DNA from: Candidatus Rubneribacter avistercoris
Lineage (GTDB): Bacteria; Actinomycetota; Coriobacteriia; Coriobacteriales; Eggerthellaceae
Assembly (NCBI GenBank): GCA_019115845.1
Contig: DXCU01000063.1
Span: 1 to 64,000, forward strand
Length of the DNA stretch: 64,000 nucleotides
Direction: 5' to 3'
Shown here: positions 14,535 through 22,790 of the stretch, in pieces
Position numbering within the stretch: position 1 is the stretch's first letter
How the letters are laid out: each line of letters begins with the position of its first letter
Made by a program: the position numbers and the translations under genes
Notes under the pieces: model-generated
Told to the model about the DNA's origin: nothing
What the model saw: the letters and a program-made list of their open reading frames with translations, nothing else
Databases searched by the model: none

Positions 14535-16946
14535 CTACGCCTCCGCTTTCTCGGATGCGGCTGCGGAGTCAGCCTGGGATGCGGCGTCGGGCGCGGCAGC
14601 TTCGGCTTCGACCTCGGACGAGGGCGCGGCCCCGGCTTCGACCTCGGCCCCGGCTTCGGACGAGGACGCGGCCCCGGCTTCGGACGAGGACGCGGCTTTG
14701 GCACCGACCTCGGCTTCGGCTTCGACCTCGGACGAGAGCGCGGCATCAACCCCGGACGCGGCGTCGGACGCTGCGGCAGCCGCCGGCGCCGCAGCGGCCT
14801 CCGTCAGCTTGCGGCTGGCGCCGCGGCGGCCCAGCGTGGCAATCAGCACGCCCGCCATCAGCACGAAAAAGCCAATCCACACCTCCGAGATGAGCGGGTT
14901 CACCCGCACGTCCATGGAGAAGTCGCCCTCCTCGTTCACCCCGCGGTACACCACGAACAGATCCTCCAGCGGGAAGGAGATGACGCTGGCCACCAGCTTC
15001 TGCTGCTGGGTGGACTGCACCAGCTGCACGGTGGGGTCGACCGAGCCCACGAACTCGCCGTCTTTGTACGCGTCGAAGTGCAGCGTGTACAGGATGTCGT
15101 CGCCGTTGTCCTGCGGCACTATCTCGTTGCCCTTGTAGGAGAGCGTGAAGTCCTGGATGGCGAAGTCCTCGGCCACCGTGTCGGTGTCGTCGTCGTAGTC
15201 CAGGTAGCCCACCTTCTCCGTCACGTACATGGACGATCCGATGAGGCCCACCAAAATGATGGCCATGCCGAAGTGCGCCAGAAAGCCGCCGAACGTGGAG
15301 GCGCGGTTCACCAGCATGCCGAGCGCCGCCGACACCGGGTTGCCCCCATGGCCTTTCCGGTACCCGCCGATGGCGCGGCCCAGCATAAAGAGCGAGTTGA
15401 AGAACAGCAGGCTGGCCACCAGCAAGCCCACCGCGGCCAAGCCGTTGTAGTACCACGACGGCCCCTCGTCGGCCAGGCCCTCGGCGTTGGCGCCGCCTGC
15501 CGCTATCATGGCGTCGTAGCTGGGCACCAGGTACGTGGCCCAGTAGAACATCAGCACCGCGAACAGCACGAGCGCCAGCGCGCCGGGGATGCGGGCGCGC
15601 TTCCAGAACTGACGGCCCTCGGTGCGGCCCCAGGACAGCAGCGGGCACACGGCCAGAATGGCCAGGTACACGATGCCGAGCGGGCGCGCGATGGCGTTGT
15701 AGGTGCCGGCGGACACCGTCTGACCGCCGAACGGCAGCTGCGGGGGCAGCGCCGAGGAGATGGTCAGGTAGGCCAGCAGCACGGCGAACACCACCATGAT
15801 GACGTTGTTGAAGTAGTAGGCCGCATCCTTCGACAGCATGTTGTCCACGTCGTCGGAGGCCCCGGCGGAGGCGCCGAAGCTCTTCCAACGCACGACCAGG
15901 CCCACGATGCCCGCCAGGATGGACAAGACGATGAGCGCGCCGAACAGGATGAGCGACACCGGGTCGCCCTCGAAGGCGTGCACCGACTGCACCAGCCCCG
16001 AGCGCGAGATGAACGTGCCCACGATGACGAACGAGAACGTCAGACACGCGCACATCACGCTCCAGCGCTTGAACGCGCCGCGCTGGCGATACACCGTGAA
16101 GCTGTGGATGAGCGCCACGCCCACCAGCCACGACAGCAGGCTGGCGTTCTCCACCGGGTCCCAGCCCCAGTAGCCGCCCCAGCCCAGCACCACGTAGGCC
16201 CACACGGCGCCCAGGCCGATGCCCACGCCCAGGAAGAACCACGAGAACAGCGCGTAGCGCTGCGAGCGGACGACCCATTCCTTGGAGGAGTCGTTCACGA
16301 TGACGGCGCCGATGGCGTACGCGAACGGGATGGTGAGGCCCGCGTACCCCACGAACAGGGTGGGCGGATGGATGGCCATGGCCCAGTGCTCCAAAAGCGT
16401 GTTCATGCCCAGAACGGAACCCGAGGTGGTCAGGCTGCCGTCGGGGTTGAGGTACTTGCTCGACGTGGCCGTGAAGGGCATGTTGCTCTCGGAGAACAGA
16501 AGCACGCCCACGAACGCCGCCAGCACCAGCTGGCTGACCAGCAGCGCCATGGAATCAAGCTTGCGCGGGCTTTTCAGGTTGCGCGCGGCAACCACCGCGT
16601 TGAACACGGCGATGAGCCACGCCCAGAACAGAAGCGACCCCTGGCGGCCGGCCCACAGCCCCGACAGCTTGTAGAGCCAGGCCAGATCGCCCGACGCGTC
16701 GCTGTGCTGGCGCAGCACGTACTCGATGGTCATGTCGCCTGTCATGAAGCAGAACACCAGGATGCCGCAGCACAGCGTGAGCGCCGCAGCGGACAGGATC
16801 GCCGCCACATGGCCGCCCCATGTGAGCGTCTCCCCCGCGCCGCCCGGACGCTTGCGCGACGCCACGGCGCCCGCGATCAGGCACACTGCGGACACGGCCG
16901 TGCCCGCGAAGGCGATCAGCAGTCCTATCAAACCGATTGTCGACAT
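14535..16946 (-). CDS. ccmF: CcmF cytochrome c heme ligation protein with acidic repeat tail
   Basis: 803 residues. CcmF transfers heme from CcmE to apocytochromes in system I. Many membrane helices are present, with the WWD domain YWGWDPVENASLLSWL, LLEHWAMAIHPPTLFVGYAG and a periplasmic domain near the C-terminus (VTEKVGYLDYDDDTDTVAEDFA, MDVRVNPLISEVWIGFFVLMAG). Normal CcmF is about 650 residues; here about 85 extra residues after the last helix consist of Ala, Glu and Ser repeats such as SSEVEAEAE and SSEAGAA. This tail is low complexity and its role is unknown. Confidence 0.92.
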   Translation of the reverse strand: MSTIGLIGLLIAFAGTAVSAVCLIAGAVASRKRPGGAGETLTWGGHVAAILSAAALTLCCGILVFCFMTGDMTIEYVLRQHSDASGDLAWLYKLSGLWAGRQGSLLFWAWLIAVFNAVVAARNLKSPRKLDSMALLVSQLVLAAFVGVLLFSESNMPFTATSSKYLNPDGSLTTSGSVLGMNTLLEHWAMAIHPPTLFVGYAGLTIPFAYAIGAVIVNDSSKEWVVRSQRYALFSWFFLGVGIGLGAVWAYVVLGWGGYWGWDPVENASLLSWLVGVALIHSFTVYRQRGAFKRWSVMCACLTFSFVIVGTFISRSGLVQSVHAFEGDPVSLILFGALIVLSILAGIVGLVVRWKSFGASAGASDDVDNMLSKDAAYYFNNVIMVVFAVLLAYLTISSALPPQLPFGGQTVSAGTYNAIARPLGIVYLAILAVCPLLSWGRTEGRQFWKRARIPGALALVLFAVLMFYWATYLVPSYDAMIAAGGANAEGLADEGPSWYYNGLAAVGLLVASLLFFNSLFMLGRAIGGYRKGHGGNPVSAALGMLVNRASTFGGFLAHFGMAIILVGLIGSSMYVTEKVGYLDYDDDTDTVAEDFAIQDFTLSYKGNEIVPQDNGDDILYTLHFDAYKDGEFVGSVDPTVQLVQSTQQQKLVASVISFPLEDLFVVYRGVNEEGDFSMDVRVNPLISEVWIGFFVLMAGVLIATLGRRGASRKLTEAAAAPAAAAASDAASGVDAALSSEVEAEAEVGAKAASSSEAGAASSSEAGAEVEAGAAPSSEVEAEAAAPDAASQADSAAASEKAEA

Positions 16947-17006
16947 GTAGCTACCTTTCCGAAGCGGCGGCCGAAGCCGCCGCCTGTCGATGACATGGAG
17001 CCGAGG

Positions 17007-17672
17007 CTAGCCTTCCAGGGCCACCTCGGTCGCCGAGAACTTCCCGTCCTTGTCCAAAGAGCCGGTCAGGACCAAGGAGGACCCGTCCCCCACCTCTTCC
17101 GAGATGGCGCCGTCGAAGAGCACGCCCAGCTCGTCGCCGGTCTCCGGATCGACCAACGCGAAGCGATCGCCCGCGCCGGCGGCCACCAGGGTGCCGTCCT
17201 TCACGGTGCCGCTCACCTTCACGGGCTTGCCCTCCACGCCGGTCCCGTAGCCGATCAGCTGGGACACCGAGAGCGCGTCGGTGGCGTTCTCGTACTTCGA
17301 CGGGCACTTGGTGACCAGCTCGGAGGCGTTCAGCACGCCGTCTTGGCCCATCTTGCCCGTGCAGATGGCGGTCACGTCGTTGCCGAACGTGGCCGACACG
17401 CCGCCCTCGTAGCGCACCTTCACCTGCTGGGAGGCGTCGCCTTCGGGATCGTAGATGGAAAACGTCAGCACGTTGTCCTTCGTCTCGTAGGAGTTCTCCA
17501 CGACGTTGCCGCTCACTTGGATCTTCTGATCGACGTAGTTTCCCGCGGCGGCCTCGGCGATGGAAATGCTCTTGGCAGAGCTTGACCCGCCGACCACGGC
17601 CAGAATCACGATCAGCACCATGACGATGACGCCGGTCGCCACGACCATGCGACGTTTCGTTTTCGCGTTCAC
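17007..17672 (-). CDS. ccmE: CcmE-type heme chaperone, CXXXY variant with a second OB-like domain
   Basis: 221 residues from GTG 17672, which has a perfect AAGGAGG five bases away; an earlier GTG at 17720 is less likely. A single anchor helix (MVVATGVIVMVLIVILAVV) is followed by an OB-like domain. Where classical CcmE has a heme-binding His (HDENY), this protein has CPSKY in ELVTKCPSKYENAT, the CXXXY form known from archaea and some anaerobes. A further domain, VEGKPVKVSGTVKDG to DGKFSATEVAL, looks like a second, degenerate copy of the same fold without CXXXY. It carries heme from CcmC to CcmF. Confidence 0.8.
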   Translation of the reverse strand: MNAKTKRRMVVATGVIVMVLIVILAVVGGSSSAKSISIAEAAAGNYVDQKIQVSGNVVENSYETKDNVLTFSIYDPEGDASQQVKVRYEGGVSATFGNDVTAICTGKMGQDGVLNASELVTKCPSKYENATDALSVSQLIGYGTGVEGKPVKVSGTVKDGTLVAAGAGDRFALVDPETGDELGVLFDGAISEEVGDGSSLVLTGSLDKDGKFSATEVALEG

Positions 17673-17863
17673 GTTCGCCTCCTTGCCGTCTCTCTTTTTC
17701 GTGCAGTCATTCTCTGGCACCTCAAAGTTCCGAAGAGCGCCATGGGGTGAAAATCAGAGATTCACCATGCGAGCCGTCTGCGGCGCTGCAGCATTCGAAC
17801 CTTCAAGCGTCTTTGCCTGCGATCCGCAGGCAGCCGTTCGTTCTTCGGACCTTTGACAACGGA

Positions 17864-17899
17864 AGCCCGTCCAAGCGCGCTGGGCGCTTGAGGCGGGCT
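17864..17899 (-). terminator. interrupted hairpin between nrfH and ccmE
   Basis: AGCCCG/CGGGCT (17864-17869 with 17894-17899) enclose CAAGCGC/GCGCTTG (17872-17878 with 17884-17890). It lies in the 280-bp gap after nrfH. Without a U-run it may act as an mRNA-stabilising or attenuating structure rather than a full terminator. The remaining gap shows no gene. Confidence 0.35.
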
Positions 17900-17954
17900 C
17901 CCTCGTGCTTATTCGGTTGTGACGCCTGCAGAGCAGGCGCGTCGTGCTTGGGCT

Positions 17955-18668
17955 TTACGCCTGCTGGAGCTTCTTCTCCTCCGCAACCGTCAGCCAACCC
18001 TCGGGCACCTCGGCCTCGCTGTGGCACTGCGTGCAGTACATCACGGAGGCGCGATGGGCCTTGTGGCAGTCGGTGCAGGCGATCTCGCCGTGCTGGGCGA
18101 CGTGCGGGTTGAACTCCATGTCGCTCGTGGCCTCGATGAGGTCGTCGCGCGTCAGGTTGTGGCAGCCCTCGTTCAGGCAGAACTGGTCGCCCTCAAGGCC
18201 GCGCGCCTCGGTCAGATCCTCGTCGGAGCGCTCCTCGAGCGGGTAGACGTAGTTGCCCGTCACCCAGTTCATGCCCTCGGACATCTGCTCGCTCAACGTG
18301 GGCACGTGGCAACCCATGCAGGTCGCGCCGGCGCCGCCCTGGTCGGTGGACACCTTGTGCGAGACGCACAGCATGGAGTTGGTGTTGGCCACTTCGTTGC
18401 CCCACTTGTCGATGCCCGTCGTGCCGGCCTCCTGGTCGTAGGTGGCGTTGTACGGATCCATCGGCGTGTGGCAGATGGCGTTGCAGAAGCTGGGCTGCTC
18501 ATGCCAAACCCAGAAGCCGGCACCGGCTGCAATCAAAACAACCACGACGACACCCACGACGATAGGCCACTTCTTTCCCTTCTTCTTGGGAGCGGCTTCC
18601 TTGGTCGCGGAGTTATCAGCCTCGGTTGCCTCGGTGGCGGCTTCCACTTTGGTTTCCTCTTCGCTCAT
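17955..18668 (-). CDS. nrfH: NrfH-like membrane-anchored multiheme cytochrome c
   Basis: 237 residues: an acidic N-terminal stretch, one membrane helix (PIVVGVVVVVLIAAGAGFWV), then heme sites outside the membrane. Heme motifs are CNAICH (Cys 62, 66; CX3CH, with Met 70 a likely ligand), CMGCH, CLNEGCH (CX4CH), CTDCH and CTQCH; two have non-standard spacing. NrfH is the quinol-oxidising anchor that feeds electrons to NrfA, and it is encoded directly downstream of nrfA. NapC/NirT relatives are the alternative, but the neighbour decides. The non-standard motifs may explain the need for a full Ccm set. Confidence 0.85.
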   Translation of the reverse strand: MSEEETKVEAATEATEADNSATKEAAPKKKGKKWPIVVGVVVVVLIAAGAGFWVWHEQPSFCNAICHTPMDPYNATYDQEAGTTGIDKWGNEVANTNSMLCVSHKVSTDQGGAGATCMGCHVPTLSEQMSEGMNWVTGNYVYPLEERSDEDLTEARGLEGDQFCLNEGCHNLTRDDLIEATSDMEFNPHVAQHGEIACTDCHKAHRASVMYCTQCHSEAEVPEGWLTVAEEKKLQQA

Positions 18669-18916
18669 ACTCTTTAACCCCCTTTCACAAAACTCGTCTC
18701 TTCCATTTCCGACCGTCCCCGCCCAATGCGTCCGAACGCGGCATCAAACGGAAACACGGAAACTTTACCACAAGCATGCTAGCGGTCAACCAAGAAAAAG
18801 CCTATCACCCATTTAGGGGGAAATAGCCCGGTTTCCCCTCGTTTTTTTGCATGATTCGGCGATTTCAAGCAGTTTTCCTCGCGGAGGCAAAAGCGACGAA
18901 TGCGACCCCCGAAGCA

Positions 18917-18945
18917 GGGAAAGGAAGCGCGACGCTTCCTTTCCC
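18917..18945 (-). terminator. 13-bp perfect hairpin after nrfA
   Basis: GGGAAAGGAAGCG pairs perfectly with CGCTTCCTTTCCC around a 3-base loop, 36 bp behind the nrfA stop. There is no U-run, so it may stabilise or partly terminate the nrfA message ahead of nrfH. The rest of the gap 18669-18980 shows no gene. Confidence 0.45.
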
Positions 18946-18980
18946 CGTCCTCGGAAACGTTGGAGAGAACGTCCCTGTCG

Positions 18981-20309
18981 TTACGCGAGCTTCGCCAACC
19001 CCTCGTCGACGGCGGCCTCGGCTTTGTCGAGCGTCTCGAACGTCAGCTTGGAGTTATGGGCGCCCTCGCTGTTCTCCACCATCACGAAGTCCCAATAGAA
19101 CTGGGCGTTGCGCTGCAGCTTCTGCAGGGCGGCCAGCTCCTCGGAAGCGGCGGGAACCTCGCCGCCAGCGTCCTTGGCGGCCTTGATGGCGGCGATCTCG
19201 TCAGCGTAGGCGGTGGCGATCTTGCCCGTCAGCTCCTCGATCTTCTCGCTGATGGCGGTCACGCGCTCCTCTTCCTCGGCCTGGATGCCCTTGACCTTGG
19301 TCTCCAGGTCGTCGTGGCACTTGCTGCAGTCCTCCTCTATCAGCTGCGCGTTCTCAAGCGGGCTGATCCAGTTGTGGGAGGTGTACTGGCCGTTGTCGTC
19401 GGAGACGGTGCCCATATGGCAGTCAGAGCAGCTGTAGCCCTGCTTGGCCATGGGGGACTGGTCGCCGCCGTGGTTCGTCTCGAACTCGGGATGCTGGACC
19501 TTGATCATGGGCGCCAGCGTGTCGGCATGCTCCCAATCCTTGAAACCGCTCTCGTCGTAGTAGGCCAGGATGGCATCGGGGGTCATCTCGTCAAGCCCCG
19601 TGTAGGGGTTCGAGGTGGCCTTGGTGTCGCCATCGAAGTAGTACTCGTTATGGCACTGGCCGCACACCTGAGAGCCCATGGGCACCTGGTCGTCGTCGTT
19701 GGCGGCGTCGCCCAGCGAATCCACGAAGTAGGAATGGGTGAGCGTGAGCGTGCTCGGATCGTTCTCGTGGCAGTTGTAGCAGCTGATGGGCTCGTCGAAC
19801 TGCCCGATGGTGTCGTTGAACTTCTCCTTGTAGATCCCCTCGCCCTCCGCGTTCACCAAGGCGGTGAACTGCGGGGTCTTGCAGGTGATGCAGCCGGCTA
19901 GCTGCTCTTTCTGCGTGGTGCGCGGAGTCTCCTTGACGCTCTGGAGCGCGTACACGTGGCTCGACGCCTCGTCGTAGCCCAGCGCGAACGCATAGCCCTT
20001 GTACATGGTGTTCAGGGCCGGATAGAGCTCAAGGTAGTTGTGCTTCCCGGAGTCGGGGGAATTGGACTCGTTCTCCATGTACGTGGCGTACTGCCCAGGA
20101 TAGGCGTCCTTCCACGACTCCGCAGTGACAACGCCGAACTCGTCCGCCTCAGGCGTTTCCACCTGCTGCGTGGCGGCGTTGTCCGCTTTCTGGTCCGTCG
20201 CGTCGTTCGTAGAGGCCTGGGGGGCGCATGCCGCCAACCCAGCAACCATGCCGAACGCGCACAGCGAAGCGGTCCAGAGAGCGAGCTTGTTCGTCTTGAC
20301 TTTCGTCAT
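18981..20309 (-). CDS. nrfA: pentaheme cytochrome c nitrite reductase (ammonia-forming)
   Basis: Reduces nitrite to ammonia with six electrons outside the cell membrane. 442 residues from ATG 20309, preceded by GGGAGGAGATCCGT. A lipoprotein signal is visible (LCAFGMVAGLAACAPQ), so NrfA should be lipid-anchored. The catalytic heme site is CITCK, with Lys in place of His, and four ordinary sites follow: CYNCH, CGQCH, CSDCH and CSKCH. The C-terminal half is helical, as in NrfA. It is the first gene of the nrf-ccm series. Length is near the usual 450-480. Confidence 0.95.
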   Translation of the reverse strand: MTKVKTNKLALWTASLCAFGMVAGLAACAPQASTNDATDQKADNAATQQVETPEADEFGVVTAESWKDAYPGQYATYMENESNSPDSGKHNYLELYPALNTMYKGYAFALGYDEASSHVYALQSVKETPRTTQKEQLAGCITCKTPQFTALVNAEGEGIYKEKFNDTIGQFDEPISCYNCHENDPSTLTLTHSYFVDSLGDAANDDDQVPMGSQVCGQCHNEYYFDGDTKATSNPYTGLDEMTPDAILAYYDESGFKDWEHADTLAPMIKVQHPEFETNHGGDQSPMAKQGYSCSDCHMGTVSDDNGQYTSHNWISPLENAQLIEEDCSKCHDDLETKVKGIQAEEEERVTAISEKIEELTGKIATAYADEIAAIKAAKDAGGEVPAASEELAALQKLQRNAQFYWDFVMVENSEGAHNSKLTFETLDKAEAAVDEGLAKLA

Positions 20310-20460
20310 ACGGATCTCCTCCCTCTTTTCGACTGACGTTCTCTCCTCCATAAAATATACACGAATCTTGGGGGAGATGGAATGACCCCGGGAGGATTTC
20401 GGAGAATCCCAGCCGCGATATAGGGGAAAACCCGACATGGAGGAAACCCTGCCCGGTTGA

Positions 20461-20605
20461 TCTGCGGAGATCGGCCGGGCCGACGGGAGCGAATCCGGCC
20501 CCGCCCTGTGGAATCGCCCCCTTGCGCGCCACAGGGCGCGGTTTGCGGCCGAAGGAGCGTTCGTGCGGGCTTGTTCGGGAGAGCGCCTTTTCTGTCAAAC
20601 CGGGA
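20461..20605 (+). repeat. degenerate member of the 167-bp palindromic repeat family
   Basis: GCCCTGTGG near 20507 and GCCACAGGGCGCGGTTTGCGG near 20530 face each other and match the arms of the repeat at 20954. Further right, CTGTCAAACCGGGATTGGCG matches the outer flank of the copy at 40197. Internal sequence has decayed. Confidence 0.4.
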
Positions 20606-20751
20606 TTGGCGCGAGCCTCTGTTGGCCAGGTCCCGGGCCGAGCCCCTTTGCCCGGGCGCGGCGGAAGGCCCTTGCTCGGCGGGCTGGGGGCCTTCCGGGG
20701 CGCCCGGGCGGTCCGCGCGCGGCAGGCTGGCCGGACCCGGCCGACGGCGGT

Positions 20752-20953
20752 TCGGCGGGGGGTTGCTCGCAGGTTGGCCTGGCGGGGGGGCCGGGCCGCG
20801 GCGGCTCGGCGGGGAGCGCTCGCAAGCTGGCTCGGCGGGGGCCCGGGCCGCGTCGGTTCGGCGGGGAGCGCTCGCAGGCTGGCCCGGCGAAGGGCCGCCC
20901 GGGCTGCGGCGACTCGGCGGGGGCTGGGGCGCGGCGGCTCGGCGGGGTCCGCC
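20752..20953 (+). repeat. imperfect tandem repeats of about 52-54 bp
   Basis: TCGGCGGGGAGCGCTCGCA and GGCTGGC-type words recur from 20752, 20806 and 20858, then in shortened form near 20923 and 20939. The array leads straight into the left arm of the palindromic repeat. No credible reading frame is present. Confidence 0.5.
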
Positions 20954-21120
20954 CGCAAGTTGGTCACAAACTGCGCCCTGTGGCACGCGCGGGGCTGATT
21001 TTCCGCTCTTCGCGCCCTCCGGATCCGGAGAAACCCCAGGTCGCGGAAATCGCGCGGCCCGCCGGCGCGTCGGATCGGCCCTTCGGAGTGCCATAGGGCG
21101 CAGTTTGTGACCAACCTGCG
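20954..21120 (+). repeat. 167-bp palindromic repeat, copy 1
   Basis: The left arm (20954-20986) and right arm (21088-21120) are inverted copies matching at about 31 of 33 positions; the arm contains GGTCACAAACTGCGCCCT. The centre has the palindrome CTCCGGATCCGGAG at 21017-21030. A copy of the same length lies at 40197 in the opposite orientation, with further copies near 30564 and 31066. No coding capacity, so it resembles a MITE or a REP/BIME-like element. Confidence 0.7.
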
Positions 21121-21526
21121 GGGACGGCCTGCCCGTATCGGCGGTGGCTCAATGACGGAGGAGGCCTTTTTGCTGGAAAGCCATCAGATTGCGACGTTTT
21201 TCAGCCCGGCGCGCCGGCCCCGCCTTTTGGATGCCGGCAAAAGCCCGGGTGGCGTTTGCGGACGCGCAGGTCCTCGCAACCGGAGCCGCCCGCGATCCCC
21301 CGCGAGGCGTCGCAATCTTGGAGTGCGGCAGGGAGTTGGACCGCTGTGGGGGCATGCCTCCTGCCAACCGTCACCGGCATGGGCCGGCCTGGGAGCCGAC
21401 GCCGCATTCGAAAACGACTTTCCGCACGTCTTCTATATGGCGCCCCTACAACCCATCGCCTTCCGCAGCCGCCCTTCACGCCAACGGCGCCAGCCTTATT
21501 GGCTACCCCGGTTTCACCCCAGACAA
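21121..21526. other. gap between repeat and tRNA, nothing recognised
   Basis: About 400 bp with no supported gene. Open frames on both strands have no ribosome binding site or recognisable domain. Confidence 0.4.
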
Positions 21527-21566
21527 GAAAAAAGCCGAACACCCTTGCTATGAAAGGTGTTCGGCT
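21527..21566 (-). terminator. intrinsic terminator of tRNA-Ala
   Basis: AGCCGAACACC (21533-21543) pairs with GGTGTTCGGCT (21556-21566); on the minus strand six T follow. It lies 10 bp beyond the tRNA 3' end. Confidence 0.8.
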
Positions 21567-21576
21567 AATTCTACTG

Positions 21577-21652
21577 TGGTGGAGATGAAGGGATTCGAAC
21601 CCTCGGCCCCCACGTTGCGAACGTGATGCTCTCCCAGCTGAGCTACATCCCC
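21577..21652 (-). tRNA. tRNA-Ala, anticodon CGC
   Basis: On the minus strand the molecule starts GGGGATGTAGCTCAGCTGG and ends CATCTCCACCA, with the acceptor stem GGGGATG/CATCTCC. The anticodon stem TCACG/CGTGG encloses the loop TTCGCAA, giving anticodon CGC for GCG codons. The T arm has GGTTCGAATCC. CCA is encoded. A terminator follows directly. Confidence 0.95.
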
Positions 21653-21780
21653 ACAGGTAGGTGCGCTTTCGCGCGGGGCATTATTCTGCCCGTATCGGCC
21701 GCTTTTGTCAAACGACGTCGTCCGATCCTTTGCAAAATGCACACGAAACAAGGGCGAAGCGAGGACGCGCGCCGTGCATA

Positions 21781-22041
21781 TCACGCATCGAGGGGTCCTT
21801 CGTCCTCTGACGCGCTTTCAGACTTTTCCGACTGGCCCTCCGGCACGTACGCGAGGATGTCCCCCGGCTGGCACTGGAGCACTTCGCAGAGCATGCCGAG
21901 CGTCGAGAACCGAACCGCCTTGATCTTGCCCGTCTTGATGCGGGACAGGTTCACATTGGTGATGCCGACCTTCTCCGCCAGGTCGTTGAGGGAGATGCCC
22001 CTGTCGGCCATGAGATCGTTGAGTTTCAGGACAACCGGCAT
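21781..22041 (-). CDS. XRE-family helix-turn-helix regulator (YozG-like)
   Basis: 86 residues from ATG 22041 with AGGTGGACTT before it. The helix-turn-helix occupies about residues 8-62: LMADRGISLNDLAEKVGITNVNLSRIKTGK, then FSTLGMLCEVLQCQPGDIL. This is the small Cro/CI type that nearly always accompanies a DUF2975 membrane protein, as it does here eight bases upstream. An acidic tail ends the protein. It probably regulates its own two-gene operon. Confidence 0.85.
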   Translation of the reverse strand: MPVVLKLNDLMADRGISLNDLAEKVGITNVNLSRIKTGKIKAVRFSTLGMLCEVLQCQPGDILAYVPEGQSEKSESASEDEGPLDA

Positions 22042-22049
22042 AAGTCCAC

Positions 22050-22580
22050 CTACAGGGTGTCGTCCGAGAACTCTTGCAGAAGGACGCCGTACTTGAACAC
22101 GAACGAGAACGCGAAGACGACCGCTGCGGCGACAATGGGGAACAAGTTGAGGGTGGGCGTTCCGTGCATCGGAAAGCCAGAAGAATCTTGCTGCATAAAC
22201 GAAGCACACAGTGTCATTCCGAACTCTAAAACAGCATACGCCAGCAACGTTGCAGAAACCAGCCGCAACCTTCTAACCTGTAACAAAGTAAAAGGAGAAC
22301 GCCCCTTTGAGGCATCCGAGAAGATCTGAATAAGAGTGACGCATATGATGACCATGGCCAGGCCGCAGAAGATGAAATTGATCAAGGCAATCGGAGTAAC
22401 AGGATTATCCGAATATCCGGGATTTGCCACAGAGAGTCCCATGACCACAACCGAAGCACACCACCAGCAGCATAGTAGCAGAAAAACCACCTTTATCAGA
22501 ATGCCTGCACGCTTGCAAGCATTACTCGCTTTGGTAAGAGACTCTTCCGCCTTTTTTACGTCCTCATCTGCTTCAACCAT
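22050..22580 (-). CDS. DUF2975 membrane protein
   Basis: About 176 residues from ATG 22580 (a GTG at 22613 would add eleven). Four hydrophobic segments are visible: LIKVVFLLLCCWWCASVVVMGL, IALINFIFCGLAMVIICVTLI, LVSATLLAYAVLEFGMTLC and LFPIVAAAVVFAFSFVFKYG. Between helices 2 and 3 stands GRSPFTLLQVRRLRLVS, the DUF2975 hallmark. Function is unknown; it forms a conserved pair with the XRE regulator. GC content is visibly lower than in the surrounding genes. Confidence 0.75.
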   Translation of the reverse strand: MVEADEDVKKAEESLTKASNACKRAGILIKVVFLLLCCWWCASVVVMGLSVANPGYSDNPVTPIALINFIFCGLAMVIICVTLIQIFSDASKGRSPFTLLQVRRLRLVSATLLAYAVLEFGMTLCASFMQQDSSGFPMHGTPTLNLFPIVAAAVVFAFSFVFKYGVLLQEFSDDTL

Positions 22581-22630
22581 GCAGGAACCGTCTTTCTGCC
22601 TTTTATCAAACACGAAACGAATATTACCTC

Positions 22631-22670
22631 AAACAAAGAAGGCCTCTTCCGCCAAAACGAAAGAGGCCTT
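22631..22670 (-). terminator. intrinsic terminator after the peptide gene
   Basis: AAGGCCTCTT (22639-22648) pairs with AAGAGGCCTT (22661-22670); on the minus strand the stem is followed by CTTTGTTT. It separates the radical SAM/peptide transcript from the DUF2975 operon. Confidence 0.65.
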
Positions 22671-22700
22671 TGAAAAATCGAAAGGGCTTTGCGGGCGAAA

Positions 22701-22784
22701 CTAAAACCCGATAGCAAAGCAGGAGCCGTTAAACCCAATGGGATAGCACACGGAGCGCGGGTCGGCTTCACTGTAGAACAGCAT
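22701..22784 (-). CDS. 27-residue two-cysteine peptide, probable RiPP precursor
   Basis: ATG 22784 stands seven bases behind AAGGAGGTGA, whose last bases are the end of the radical SAM gene. The peptide begins MLFYSEADPR and its second half contains two similar blocks, VCYPIGF and SCFAIGF, joined by Asn-Gly and ending at the stop. Tiny Cys-containing peptides next to SPASM radical SAM enzymes are the hallmark of ribosomally made, post-translationally modified peptides in which Cys sulfur is linked to another residue. The precursor here lies downstream of the maturase, with a leader of only about ten residues. The role is inferred from position and repeats; the peptide family is not recognised. 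A terminator follows. Confidence 0.65.
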   Translation of the reverse strand: MLFYSEADPRSVCYPIGFNGSCFAIGF

Positions 22785-22790
22785 ATCGTC

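Noticed and set aside
15078-17585. 835-residue plus-strand open frame
   Set aside because: Antisense to ccmF and ccmE, which have clear domain matches.
20752-20953. possible CRISPR array
   Set aside because: Repeat units are imperfect, GC-rich, about 52 bp and lack unique spacers; no cas gene is nearby.
22556-22771. 71-residue open frame overlapping the 27-residue peptide gene
   Set aside because: No ribosome site, and it would run through the terminator; the shorter frame has an ideal start signal.
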